Source of the DNA: Spirillospora albida
Lineage (GTDB): Bacteria; Actinomycetota; Actinomycetes; Streptosporangiales; Streptosporangiaceae
Direction: 5' to 3'
NCBI RefSeq assembly: GCF_000718255.1
Contig: NZ_JOFJ01000006.1
Location: 62,001 to 126,000 of the forward strand
DNA: 64,000 bases
Below the pieces are notes generated by a model that made no database searches, was not told the origin of the DNA, and worked only from the letters and a program-made list of their open reading frames with translations. A program made the translations under genes and the position numbers. This document shows, in pieces, positions 22,751 through 31,520 of this stretch (position 1 is the first letter of the stretch; each line of letters begins with the position of its first letter).

Positions 22751-24355
22751 TCAGGTGAGGGCGGCGCGCAGGTGGGCGAGGCCCGCCGCGCGGTCCGTCA
22801 GATGGAGGCGGCACACCGGGCCGTCCAGGGCGCGGACGTCGGCGGCGGCCAGGGAGCGCTGCAGCCCGCCCAGCGTGTAGGGCCGCCCGGGGACCGGCAG
22901 GTCGGCGGTGACGGCCCCGGTGATCTGCAGGAACACCCCATTGGGCGGGCCGGACCGGTGGTACCGTGCCGTGCCGTGCCGGACGCGGGTCGCCCAGCCG
23001 AACGTGACCGGCGCCGGCCGCCGGCGGACCTTCGCCCCCCGGGCGGCCAGCAGCGGGCGCAGCCCGGCGGCCTCCGCGTCGCCGTGCCGGTCCAGGTCGG
23101 CGAGGACGGCCAGGTACCCGTGCTCCGGGACGGCCTCGAGCACCGCCTCCAGCGCCTCCGTGAGCGTCTCCGCCCCTCCGAGGAGCTCCTCGGAGGCGTG
23201 GATCTCCACCGGGCCGGACACCAGCGCGGCGTGCCCGTCCAGGTCAACGCCGGAGTCGCGCGGCGGGTCGTCCGGCTCCGCGAACGGGTCGACGCCGATC
23301 ACCCGGGCCGCCACCGCCGCCGCGAACTGCCACAGCAGGAACTGCGCGCCGAGCGGGCCCGCGACGTTGATGCCCGCCTCGCGGGCGGGGCCCGCTTCGT
23401 CCGGGCGGCAGCCGAGCACCACCCGGCGCATCTCGTCCGTCGGCTCGAACCCGGGCGCGCCGGTGCCCTCCACCACGACCGGGAGGACGCCCCGCCCGTC
23501 CCTGCCGAGTGCCCCGGCGAGCAGCTGTTCCGCCCACCCCGCGAATCCCGCGAGGCCGGACCCCTGATCGGCGATGACGAGCTTGTCGCGCCCGGCGAGG
23601 ACCGCCGCGCCCAGCGCCGCGCCGAACGCCAGCGCCGGATTGTCGTAGGGCTGCCGCAGCGCGGGGGACAGGCGGGCCGCGTTCTCCGCGAGCGCCCCCA
23701 CGTCGACCCCCGCCAGTGCGGCGGGCACGAGCGCCCGCGCCGCGAGCGCGCCGAAGCGGCCGTCCACGTCGAGGTCGGCCTGGACCGTCGGATGGCCTGC
23801 GTCCCGCGCCGCCCGGCCGTGCGGCGAGCCCGCGTCCGCGACGACGACGAACCGCCGCGCGAGATCGTCGCCTTCCACCCCCGCGGCCCGGAACGCCGCC
23901 TCCGCGACGCGGCGGAGCGCGTCGGACTCCGCGGTGGCGTCCGTCACCACCACGGCCGTGCGGGCGGCGTCGGCGAAGGCGCGCGCCGCCTCGTGGGGGT
24001 CGGTGGTGTCCAGGACGGTCAGGTCCGCGCCCGCCGTCCGGGCGATCGCCTCGGCGGCGAGCGCCGGGCCGCCCGTCCCGATGAGCACGGTGCGGGTGGC
24101 GCCCGCGTCCCGGAGCGCGGCGGCGATCCCCGCGATCCGGGCCGGCAGCGACCGGGCGAGCTCGGGCAGGCCGAGCCAGCCCAGCCGGCGGGCGGCGAGC
24201 GGGGCCGCGTCCGGGCCCCACAGGTTCGCCTTGCCGGACGCCAGCGCGCCCGGGACGCCGTCGGAGACGAGGCGGTCCAGGACGGCCTCGCCCTCGCCGA
24301 CGGCCGGGCCCCGGACGGTGACCGAGATCCCCCCGGCGGTCACCACCGACGTCAC
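22751..24355 (-). CDS. PGI-like protein C (phosphoglucose isomerase family, active site not conserved)
   Basis: A 534-residue paralog, first of the three in transcription order. Landmarks are VLIGTGGPALAAEAI (90-104, nearest to the GxGGS turn of real PGI), RFGALAARALVPAALAGVD (200-218), DNPALAFGAALG, WAEQLLAGALGRDGRGVLP and FLLWQFAAAVAARVIGVDPFAEP. The phosphate loop reads VVVTDATAESD (135-145) and the C-terminal Lys segment reads ARYHRSGPPNGVFLQITG, with Arg where B has Lys. The expected catalytic Glu is not seen. The GTG at 24355 overlaps the transaldolase stop (GTGA). The three copies share layout but are strongly diverged from each other. Confidence 0.85.
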   Translation of the reverse strand: MTSVVTAGGISVTVRGPAVGEGEAVLDRLVSDGVPGALASGKANLWGPDAAPLAARRLGWLGLPELARSLPARIAGIAAALRDAGATRTVLIGTGGPALAAEAIARTAGADLTVLDTTDPHEAARAFADAARTAVVVTDATAESDALRRVAEAAFRAAGVEGDDLARRFVVVADAGSPHGRAARDAGHPTVQADLDVDGRFGALAARALVPAALAGVDVGALAENAARLSPALRQPYDNPALAFGAALGAAVLAGRDKLVIADQGSGLAGFAGWAEQLLAGALGRDGRGVLPVVVEGTGAPGFEPTDEMRRVVLGCRPDEAGPAREAGINVAGPLGAQFLLWQFAAAVAARVIGVDPFAEPDDPPRDSGVDLDGHAALVSGPVEIHASEELLGGAETLTEALEAVLEAVPEHGYLAVLADLDRHGDAEAAGLRPLLAARGAKVRRRPAPVTFGWATRVRHGTARYHRSGPPNGVFLQITGAVTADLPVPGRPYTLGGLQRSLAAADVRALDGPVCRLHLTDRAAGLAHLRAALT

Positions 24356-25464
24356 GCGCGGGCCTTCCGCTCCAGCTCCTCCTGGATCGTGCCGAGCATC
24401 TCGTTCCAGGACGCCTCGAACTTCTCGACGCCCTCCTCCTCCAGCACCCGGACCACGTCGTCGTAGTCGACGCCGGCGTCCTTCAGCGCCGCCATGTGGG
24501 CGCGGGCGCCGTCGTAGGAGCCGCGGACGGTGTCGCCGCGCACCTTCCCGTGCTCGGCGGACGCCGTCAGCGTCGCCTCCGGCATCGTGTTCACCGTGTT
24601 GGGGGCGACCAGCTCGTCCACGTACAGGGTGTCGGGGAGGTCGGGGTCCTTCACGCCGGTCGACGCCCACAGGGGGCGCTGCACGCGGGCGCCCGCGTCC
24701 TTCAGCGCCTTCCACCGGTCCGAGGCGAACTTCTCCTCGTACAGCGCGTAGGCCAGGCGCGCGTTGGCGACGCCCGCCTTGGACCGCAGCCCCTTGGCCG
24801 CCTCCGACCCGATCTTGTCTAGCCGCTTGTCGATCTCGGTGTCCACCCGGCTGACGAAGAACGACGCCACCGACGCGATCTTCGACGGGTCGTGGCCGTT
24901 CTCGCGCGCCTGCTCCAGGCCCGCGAAGAACGCGTCGATGACCTTGCCGTAGCGCTCCAGCGAGAAGATCAGCGTCACGTTCACGCTGATGCCGTTCGCC
25001 AGCGTCGCGGTGATCGCGGGCAGGCCCTCCTCGGTCGCCGGGATCTTGATGAACAGGTTCGGCCGGTCCACCATCCAGGACAGCATCTTCGCCTCGGCGA
25101 CCGTCTTCTCCGTGTCGCGGGCCAGCCGGGGGTCGACCTCGAGCGACACGCGGCCGTCCTGGCCCTCCGTCCGGTCGAAGACCGGGCGCAGGACGTCACA
25201 GCCCCACCGGATGTCGTAGGTGGTGATCGCGCGGGCCGCCTCGTCGACGCCCACCTCCATGATCGCCAGCTCGTGCACCTGCTCGTCGTAGGCGTCCCCC
25301 TGGCCCAGCGCCTTCGAGAAGATCGTCGGGTTGGACGTGACGCCCACCACGTGCATGTCCCGGACGAGCCGCGCCAGGTCGCCCGTCCGCAGCCGGTCCC
25401 GGCTGATGTCGTCGAGCCAGATCGACACGCCCTCGTCCGAGAGCCGCCTCAGGTTCTCACTCAT
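24352..25464 (-). CDS. tal: Transaldolase
   Basis: A 370-residue class I aldolase of the non-oxidative pentose phosphate pathway, moving a dihydroxyacetone unit from sedoheptulose 7-phosphate to glyceraldehyde 3-phosphate. Landmarks are SIWLDDISRDRL at the N terminus, GVTSNPTIFSKAL (about residues 40-52), VSLEVDPRLA, the Schiff-base lysine in NLFIKIPATEEGLPAI (about 136-151) and GISVNVTLIFSLERY. The length is that of the actinobacterial type. The ATG at 25464 has GGAGGAA ahead. Its stop overlaps PGI-like gene C. In other actinobacteria an isomerase domain may be fused to transaldolase; here the PGI-like proteins are separate. Confidence 0.96.
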   Translation of the reverse strand: MSENLRRLSDEGVSIWLDDISRDRLRTGDLARLVRDMHVVGVTSNPTIFSKALGQGDAYDEQVHELAIMEVGVDEAARAITTYDIRWGCDVLRPVFDRTEGQDGRVSLEVDPRLARDTEKTVAEAKMLSWMVDRPNLFIKIPATEEGLPAITATLANGISVNVTLIFSLERYGKVIDAFFAGLEQARENGHDPSKIASVASFFVSRVDTEIDKRLDKIGSEAAKGLRSKAGVANARLAYALYEEKFASDRWKALKDAGARVQRPLWASTGVKDPDLPDTLYVDELVAPNTVNTMPEATLTASAEHGKVRGDTVRGSYDGARAHMAALKDAGVDYDDVVRVLEEEGVEKFEASWNEMLGTIQEELERKARA

Positions 25465-25544
25465 CACATTCCTCCTCGTCGTCGAGTTCGGGACCGGCGG
25501 GAGGCCGGGGCCCTCCGAGGGAACGGACGGCCCCGGCCGGGGGC

Positions 25545-27671
25545 TCAGTTCCCGGTGGTCTCGCCCCGCCCGGCGCCGGGCACGCAGGCCCGGATCAGGC
25601 TCGCCTTGGCCGCCGCGACGACCCGCTCGGCCGTGAGGCCGAACTGCTCGAACAGCGTCTTGTAGTCGGCGGAGGCCCCGAAGTGCTCCAGGCTCACCGA
25701 CTCGCCCGCGTCGCCGACGTAGGTGCGCCAGCCGAGCGCCACGCCCGCCTCGACCGACACCCGCGCCTTCACGCCGGGGGGCAGGACCTCCTGCTTGTAG
25801 GCGTCGGTCTGCGCCTCGAACCACTCCACGCACGGCATCGACACCACGCGCGTGGGGGTGCCCTGCGCCTGGAGCGCCGCGCGCGCCTCGAGCGCCGGCC
25901 CGACCTCGCTGCCGGTCGCGATGAGGATCACCTCGGGCCGGCCGCCCTCGGCCTCCGCCAGCACGTAGCCGCCCTTCGCGACGCCGTCGGCCGGGGCGTA
26001 CTCGCCGCCCCGCTCCAGCGTCGGCACCTTCTGCCGGGTCAGCGCGATGCCCGCCGGACGGTCACCGTGCTCCAGGATCGTCCGCCACGCCACCGCGGTC
26101 TCGTTCGCGTCCGCCGGGCGGACCACGTCCAGGCCCGGGATCGCGCGCAGCGACCACAGGTGCTCGACCGGCTGGTGGGTCGGGCCGTCCTCGCCGAGGC
26201 CGATCGAGTCGTGCGTCCACACGAACGTCACCGGCAGCTTCATCAGCGCGGCCAGCCGCACCGCCGGGCGCATGTAGTCGCTGAAGATCAGGAACGTGCC
26301 GCCGTACGGGCGGGTGCCGCCGTGCAGCGCGATGCCGTTGCAGATCGCGCCCATCGCGTGCTCGCGGACGCCGAAGTGCAGCGTCCGTCCGTAGCGGTGG
26401 CCCGGGAACTCCTTGGTCTGGAACTCCTCGGGGATGAAGGACGGCTCGCCCTTCATCGTCGTGTTGTTGCTCTCGGCGAGGTCGGCCGACCCGCCCCACA
26501 GCTCCGGAAGCACCGGCGCGAGCGCGGTGAGGACCTCCCCGGACGCGGCGCGCGTCGCGATGTCCTTGCCCGGCTCGAAGGCCGGCAGGCTCCCGGCCCA
26601 GCCGTCCGGCAGTTTCCGCTGCGCGATCCGGTCGAACGCGGCGGCCCGCTCCGGGTTCGCCTCGCGCCACGCCGCGAACGCCTCGTTCCACTCGGCGCGC
26701 CGCGCGCGGCCCCGCTCGGAGACCCCGCGGACGTGCTGCAGGACGTCCGCCGGCACCTGGAACGTCTCCGCCGGGTCGAGCCCGAGGATCCGCTTGGTCG
26801 CCGCGACCTCGTCGGCGCCCAGCGCCGAACCGTGGATCTTGCCGGTGTTCTTCTTGTTCGGCGCCGGCCAGCCGATGATCGTGCGGAGCGCGATGAACGA
26901 CGGCCGGGACGTCTCGGCCTTGGCCGCGGCGAACGCCTCCGCCAGGCGCCCGACGTTCTCCTCGTAGTCGCCGTTCTCGGTCCAGTCGACGTAGTGGACG
27001 TCCCACCCGTACGCGGCGTACCGGGCGCGGACGTCCTCCGACAGCGCGATCGCGGTGTCGTCCTCGATGGAGATGTGGTTGTCGTCCCACATCAGGATCA
27101 GGTTCCCGAGCCGCTGGTGGCCCGCGAGGGCGCTCGCCTCGTGGCTGATGCCCTCCTGGATGTCGCCGTCGGACGCGAACGCCCAGATCGTGTGGTCGAA
27201 CGGCGACTCGCCCGCCGGGGCGTCCGGGTCGAACAGGCCCCGCTCGCGGCGGGCGGCCATCGCCATCCCCACCGCGTTCGCGATGCCCTGCCCGAGCGGC
27301 CCCGTCGTCGTCTCCACGCCCGCGGTGTGCCCGAACTCCGGGTGGCCCGGCGTCAGGCTGCCCCACTTGCGCAGCGCCTTCAGCTCGTCCAGCGTCAGCG
27401 GGTAGCCCGACAGGTACAGCTGGATGTAGAGGGTGAGGCTGGAGTGCCCGCAGGAGAGGACGAACCTGTCCCGGCCCGCCCACTCGGGGTCCGTCGGGTC
27501 GTGCTTCAGGAACCGCTGGAAGAGAAGGTAGGCGGCGGGCGCGAGGCTCATCGCCGTGCCCGGGTGACCGGACCCCGCCTCCTCGACCGCGTCCATGGCC
27601 AGGGCGCGGACGACGTCCACTGCCCGCCGGTCCAGATCGGACCATTCAAACGTGCTGATGTCCCTGCTCAC
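25545..27671 (-). CDS. tkt: Transketolase
   Basis: A 708-residue thiamine-diphosphate enzyme transferring two-carbon units between pentose and other sugar phosphates. Visible motifs: AGSGHPGTAMSLAPAAYLLF (about residues 26-45), the ThDP motif SDGDIQEGISHEASALAGH, and VWTHDSIGLGEDGPTHQPVEHL in the pyrimidine domain. Length is normal. The GTG at 27671 was chosen because the conserved start (SRDISTFEWSDLD) follows it and AGAGGAG lies upstream; codons to 27806 are unlikely. It is the first gene of the pentose phosphate operon, 80 bp before tal, divergent from ctaB. Confidence 0.96.
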   Translation of the reverse strand: MSRDISTFEWSDLDRRAVDVVRALAMDAVEEAGSGHPGTAMSLAPAAYLLFQRFLKHDPTDPEWAGRDRFVLSCGHSSLTLYIQLYLSGYPLTLDELKALRKWGSLTPGHPEFGHTAGVETTTGPLGQGIANAVGMAMAARRERGLFDPDAPAGESPFDHTIWAFASDGDIQEGISHEASALAGHQRLGNLILMWDDNHISIEDDTAIALSEDVRARYAAYGWDVHYVDWTENGDYEENVGRLAEAFAAAKAETSRPSFIALRTIIGWPAPNKKNTGKIHGSALGADEVAATKRILGLDPAETFQVPADVLQHVRGVSERGRARRAEWNEAFAAWREANPERAAAFDRIAQRKLPDGWAGSLPAFEPGKDIATRAASGEVLTALAPVLPELWGGSADLAESNNTTMKGEPSFIPEEFQTKEFPGHRYGRTLHFGVREHAMGAICNGIALHGGTRPYGGTFLIFSDYMRPAVRLAALMKLPVTFVWTHDSIGLGEDGPTHQPVEHLWSLRAIPGLDVVRPADANETAVAWRTILEHGDRPAGIALTRQKVPTLERGGEYAPADGVAKGGYVLAEAEGGRPEVILIATGSEVGPALEARAALQAQGTPTRVVSMPCVEWFEAQTDAYKQEVLPPGVKARVSVEAGVALGWRTYVGDAGESVSLEHFGASADYKTLFEQFGLTAERVVAAAKASLIRACVPGAGRGETTGN

Positions 27672-28161
27672 GGAACGCCAGGCTCCTCTCGAACCGCTGT
27701 GTGACACTCGTGTGGCCCTGTGGTGTTCTCTCGGCGACGTGCGTCGCGCGGCGCGACCGCCCGCTCGCCCCGTACGGCCACCTCGTCCGTGACCGGCGAA
27801 GATCATGTCGCGCCCACCGCGACCCTATCGCGGGCCGGGTCCGCCGACGGCGGCCCGGACGCGGGGACGCGGCGGGGTGCCGCCCTGGTTCATCGCCCGT
27901 TCCTGGACCACCCTTGCCCGATCGCCCTCGCGGCTAACCCCCCGCATGGGGGAACTCGCGGGGGTTCGTCCGATAGGTCCGGGGCGGCGGGCGACCCGGT
28001 GCGCGACATCCGGAGGGGGCGCACTACAGTGAGGGCGCGGCCTGGAAGGGCCGCGAGAACTTCACCAAGCGAACTCACCCAAAGCCGAAGTCGCGGCTGC
28101 CGAGGCCGGCCCGGAGCACGGGGGCGCCGCCGAGGTCGCACGATTTCCCGCCTAGTCGAAC
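27672..28161. promoter_or_regulatory. 490-bp divergent intergenic region between tkt and ctaB
   Basis: This is the only long gene-free stretch. It must hold the promoters of the pentose phosphate operon (minus) and ctaB (plus). Candidate elements are TACAGT at 28025-28030 (plus strand, about 130 bases before ctaB) and TAGGGT on the minus strand at 27824-27829 (about 150 bases before tkt). Neither has a clear -35. The 3' part (28040-28160) could be a ctaB leader. I see no small ORF, riboswitch or repeat that I can support. Confidence 0.4.
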
Positions 28162-29151
28162 GTGGACCCGATTGTGACGGTGCTCAGTAACAAGCGCGGG
28201 GTCGAGCTGGCGGAGCCGGTACCGGCCGCTCCCCTTCCGCACCCCGGCCCGGCGACCGCCGGGCACTCGATCGGCGCGAGCGTGCGCGCCTACGTGGCGC
28301 TCACCAAGCCGCGCGTGATCGAGCTGCTCTTGATCACCACGATCCCGGTGATGTTCCTCGCCGAACGGGGCGTCCCGCCGCTGTCCACGGTCCTGCTCAC
28401 GTTCGCGTTCGGCGCCATGTCCGCCGGCGCCGCGAACGCGATCAACTGCTACATCGACCGCGACATCGACGCCCTGATGCGCCGCACCCGGCGCCGCCCG
28501 CTGGCCCGCCACGAGGTCACCCCCGCCCGCGCGCTGGTGTTCGGGATCACACTCGCCGTCGTGTCGACCGCCGGGTTCGCCCTCACGGTCAACCTCGTCT
28601 CCGCGGCCGGCTCGCTGTTCGCGATCCTGTTCTACATCTTCGTGTACTCGCTGCTCCTGAAGCGGCGCACGTCGCAGAACATCGTGTGGGGCGGCATCGC
28701 CGGATGCATGCCCGTCCTCATCGGCTGGAGCGCGATCACCGGCTCCTACGCGTGGACCCCTCTCGTCCTGTTCGGCGTGGTCTTCCTCTGGACGCCGCCG
28801 CACACCTGGACGCTCGCGATGCGCTACCGCGAGGACTACGCGGCCGTGAACGTCCCGATGCTCCCCGTCGTCGCCACCGAGCGGCGCGTCGTCACCGAGA
28901 GCCTCGTCTACACCTACGCCACCGTCGCGTGCTCCCTGCTGCTGTGGCCCGTCGCGGCCATGGGCCCCGTCTACGGCGCCGTCGCGACCGTCCTCGGGCT
29001 GATCTTCCTCGCCGAGGGGCACCGCCTCCTGCGCGACGTCCGGGCCGGAGTCACCGGCGTCCACCTGCGGCCGATGCGGTTCTTCCACCTCTCCAACGTC
29101 TACCTCGCGCTGCTGTTCACCGCGGTCGCCGTCGACCCGCTGCTGCACTGA
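28162..29151 (+). CDS. ctaB: Protoheme IX farnesyltransferase (heme O synthase)
   Basis: A 329-residue polytopic membrane enzyme that adds a farnesyl group to heme B to give heme O for cytochrome c oxidase. It belongs to the UbiA prenyltransferase family: the first metal/diphosphate motif is NAINCYIDRDIDALMRRT (about residues 94-111), and the family signature RRRPLARHEVTP follows. Nine or so hydrophobic helices are seen. The second Asp-rich region is in the loop LAMRYREDYAAVNVPMLPVV. The GTG at 28162 is taken; a second GTG five codons later is possible. It is adjacent to prsW and ctaA on the same strand. Confidence 0.95.
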   Translation: MDPIVTVLSNKRGVELAEPVPAAPLPHPGPATAGHSIGASVRAYVALTKPRVIELLLITTIPVMFLAERGVPPLSTVLLTFAFGAMSAGAANAINCYIDRDIDALMRRTRRRPLARHEVTPARALVFGITLAVVSTAGFALTVNLVSAAGSLFAILFYIFVYSLLLKRRTSQNIVWGGIAGCMPVLIGWSAITGSYAWTPLVLFGVVFLWTPPHTWTLAMRYREDYAAVNVPMLPVVATERRVVTESLVYTYATVACSLLLWPVAAMGPVYGAVATVLGLIFLAEGHRLLRDVRAGVTGVHLRPMRFFHLSNVYLALLFTAVAVDPLLH

Positions 29152-29178
29152 ATCGCCCGGCGGGGGCTCCCGCCCGGT

Positions 29179-29184
29179 TACGCT
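29179..29184 (+). promoter_or_regulatory. Leaderless -10 element (TACGCT) for prsW
   Basis: TACGCT ends six bases before the ATG at 29191, in the 39-bp gap after ctaB, and no ribosome binding site is present. The protease gene thus probably has its own leaderless transcript. Confidence 0.5.
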
Positions 29185-29190
29185 CCCGTC

Positions 29191-30402
29191 ATGGCACGCG
29201 TCGACCCGAAAGCGGTGCTCGAGGGGCGGATCCCGGGACGCCCCCCGATCGCCCTCATCCTCGGCCTGACCGTCTCGTCGCTGTGCGCGGTCCTCGCGCT
29301 CGCGCTGGACGCCCTGACCGGAGGGGCCGGGTTCTGGGTCGGCGCCGTCCTCGCGGCGCTGCCGATCCCGCTGCTCATCGCGCTGGTCCTCACCCTCGAC
29401 CGGCTCGAGCCCGAACCCGGCCGCGCCCTCGTGTTCTCGTTCATGTGGGGCGCCGGCGTCGCCGTCCTCGGCGCCCTCACCCTCAACACGCTCGGGCTGC
29501 TGTACGTGACCGTCCCGATCTTCGGCGAGACCGACGGGCACTTCGTCAGCGCCACCTTCGGCGCCCCCGTCATCGAGGAGGTGCTGAAGGGCGCCGTCCT
29601 GTTCGGCATGCTCTGGTTCCGCCGCAACGAGATCGACGGCTTCGCCGACGGCCTGATCTACGCCGGCATGGTCGCGCTCGGCTTCGCGATGATGGAGAAC
29701 ATCACCTACTACAGCCGCGCGTTCGAGGAGGGCGGCGCGCAGCAGCTCCAGACGGTGTTCATCCTCCGCGGCCTCATCGCCCCCCTCAGCCACCCCCTGT
29801 TCACCGCGATGACGGGCCTCGGTGTCGCCTACGCCGCCACCCACCGCCGCGGCCGGATCGCCGCGCCGCTCCTCGGCCTCCTCGCCGCGATCGTCCTGCA
29901 CGGCCTCTGGAACGGCTCCACCGCGCTCGGCATCGCCGGTCTCGGCGTCGTCTACCTGCTGGACTTCTGCATCCTCATCGCGCTCATCGCCGTCGTCCTC
30001 GTCGAGCGCCGCGGCACCGTCCGCCGCATCGAGGCGTACCTGCCCGCCTACATGGGCACCGGCCTGGTCACCCCGCAGGACGTCGCCATGCTGCGGTCCC
30101 TCCCGGCCCGCCGCGCGGCCCGCCGCTGGGCGCGCGCCGTCGGCGGCGCCCCCGCCGCCCGCGCCATGACCGACTACCAGCTCGCCGCCACGGAGCTCAC
30201 CCTGCTCCACAAGCGCGCCGACCGCGGCGTCGCCGACCCGCACTGGTTCCACACCCGCCGCGACGCCCTCCTCGGCCTGATGGGCCTGGCCCGCCAGGCG
30301 TTCCTCCGGACGCCGCAGCGCCCGGCGCAGGCGCCGCCGTGGGCGCCGCACGGCCCCTCGGGCTTCCTGCCCCCGCCGCCCTCCGGCCCCTACACGGGGT
30401 GA
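29191..30402 (+). CDS. prsW: PrsW-family intramembrane metalloprotease
   Basis: A 403-residue polytopic membrane protein of the PrsW (M82) family, which in Bacillus clips anti-sigma factors in the membrane. All three motif regions are present: APVIEEVLKG (about residues 128-137), MMENITYYSRAF (about 167-178), and the histidine motifs APLSHPLFTAMTGLG (about 197-211) and LHGLWNG (about 235-241). About eight helices are visible. After them is a cytoplasmic domain of about 110 residues ending in a Pro-rich tail (PPPPSGPYTG). It lies between ctaB and ctaA. The anti-sigma substrate is not encoded here. Confidence 0.9.
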   Translation: MARVDPKAVLEGRIPGRPPIALILGLTVSSLCAVLALALDALTGGAGFWVGAVLAALPIPLLIALVLTLDRLEPEPGRALVFSFMWGAGVAVLGALTLNTLGLLYVTVPIFGETDGHFVSATFGAPVIEEVLKGAVLFGMLWFRRNEIDGFADGLIYAGMVALGFAMMENITYYSRAFEEGGAQQLQTVFILRGLIAPLSHPLFTAMTGLGVAYAATHRRGRIAAPLLGLLAAIVLHGLWNGSTALGIAGLGVVYLLDFCILIALIAVVLVERRGTVRRIEAYLPAYMGTGLVTPQDVAMLRSLPARRAARRWARAVGGAPAARAMTDYQLAATELTLLHKRADRGVADPHWFHTRRDALLGLMGLARQAFLRTPQRPAQAPPWAPHGPSGFLPPPPSGPYTG

Positions 30403-30437
30403 GCGGGGGCCGGATCACGCCCCCGCCGGACCGGCCC

Positions 30438-30443
30438 TACGAT
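30438..30443 (+). promoter_or_regulatory. Leaderless -10 element (TACGAT) for ctaA
   Basis: TACGAT ends six bases before the GTG at 30450, fitting a transcript that starts at the first codon. This also supports the GTG start. Confidence 0.55.
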
Positions 30444-30449
30444 GGGTCC

Positions 30450-31433
30450 GTGCGATCCCAGAACCCGCTGCTCAGGGCGCGCGACGCCGTCTGGAACCCG
30501 ACCCCGGCCTCCCTCCGGCTGCTCGCGCTGCTCGGCGTCCTCGGCAACGCGATGATCGTCGCGACCGGCGGGGCCGTCCGCGTCACCAAGTCCGGGCTCG
30601 GCTGCCCCGAGTGGCCCCGCTGCACCGGCGACAGCCTCGTCCCGACGCACAGCCCCGAGCACCCCGCCCTCAACATGGCGATCGAGTTCGGCAACCGCAT
30701 GATCACCTTCGTGGTCCTCGCGGTCGGGATCGCCGTCTTCGTCGCCGCGCTCCGCCTGCGCCCCCGCCGCGGGGACCTCGTCTGGTGGGCGCTGGCCCAG
30801 CCGATGAGCGTCGTCGCCCAGGCGGTCATCGGCGGCATCGTCGTCCTCACGGAGCTGCACCCGGCCTCGGTGTCCCTGCACTTCCTGGTGTCGCCCGTCC
30901 TGCTGATCTTCTGCGTGGGCCTGTGGGTCCGCGCCGGCGAGGGCGACGCCCCGCCCCGCCCCCTCGCGCCCCCGGCCGTGCGCCGCCTGAGCGCGGCCCT
31001 CCTGGCCGCCTCGGCCGCCGTCCTCGTCGCCGGCACCGTCGTGACCGGCAGCGGACCCCACGCCGGCGACGCCGACTCCCGCCGCTGGGGCTTCAACATC
31101 GAGGACGTCACCCGCGTCCACAGCGTCCTGGCCTGGCTCACCGCCGCCCTCGCGATCGCGGTGACGATCACCCTGTACCGCGCGAAGGCCCCCGCGCCCG
31201 CGAAGCGCCGCGCCCACGAGCTCCTCGCCCTGATCGCCGCCCAGGGAGCCGTCGGCTACATCCAGTACTTCACGGGCGTCCCGGGAGCGCTGGTGGTCCT
31301 CCACATGCTCGGCGCGGTCCTCATGTGGATAGCCGCCTTCCGGCTCCACTTCGCGCTGAGAGACCGAGGGCCCGCCCTCGTCACGCCCGAGGCCCCGTCC
31401 CGGTCCACCACGGAGACCCCTCAGCCCGCCTGA
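30450..31433 (+). CDS. ctaA: Heme A synthase (COX15/CtaA)
   Basis: A 327-residue membrane protein that oxidises heme O to heme A. Eight helices are arranged as two four-helix halves. The first periplasmic loop has the conserved CPEWPRC cysteine pair (SGLGCPEWPRCTGD, about residues 50-63). Heme-ligand histidines are expected in SVSLHFLVSP, VTRVHSVLAWL and VVLHMLGAVLMW. The GTG start is supported by the leaderless -10 and by TGGAVRVTKSG soon after. It works directly after CtaB in the heme A pathway. Confidence 0.94.
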   Translation: MRSQNPLLRARDAVWNPTPASLRLLALLGVLGNAMIVATGGAVRVTKSGLGCPEWPRCTGDSLVPTHSPEHPALNMAIEFGNRMITFVVLAVGIAVFVAALRLRPRRGDLVWWALAQPMSVVAQAVIGGIVVLTELHPASVSLHFLVSPVLLIFCVGLWVRAGEGDAPPRPLAPPAVRRLSAALLAASAAVLVAGTVVTGSGPHAGDADSRRWGFNIEDVTRVHSVLAWLTAALAIAVTITLYRAKAPAPAKRRAHELLALIAAQGAVGYIQYFTGVPGALVVLHMLGAVLMWIAAFRLHFALRDRGPALVTPEAPSRSTTETPQPA

Positions 31434-31520
31434 CGCCGCCGCGCGAACGAGACGGGCTCATGGCCGGCCTGGCGGGACTGCTCGGCACTCCGTGTTCCGG
31501 CTTCCATGAGCCCGGGGGCG

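Noticed and set aside
25500..25544. Attenuator between tkt and tal
   Set aside because: The 80-bp gap is GC-rich with short repeats of GGCCCCGGCC type, but no consistent stem or leader ORF is visible.
27672..28161. Possible riboswitch or small RNA in the tkt-ctaB gap
   Set aside because: I looked for T-box, thiamine (TPP) and other riboswitch-like conserved blocks and for clear paired stems, and found none that I could support.
28075..30351. 758-codon open frame on the minus strand over ctaB and prsW
   Set aside because: It mirrors the codon structure of the real plus-strand genes, consists of low-complexity Arg/Glu/Gly/Asp stretches, and has no recognisable domain. In very high-GC DNA such antisense frames stay open by chance.
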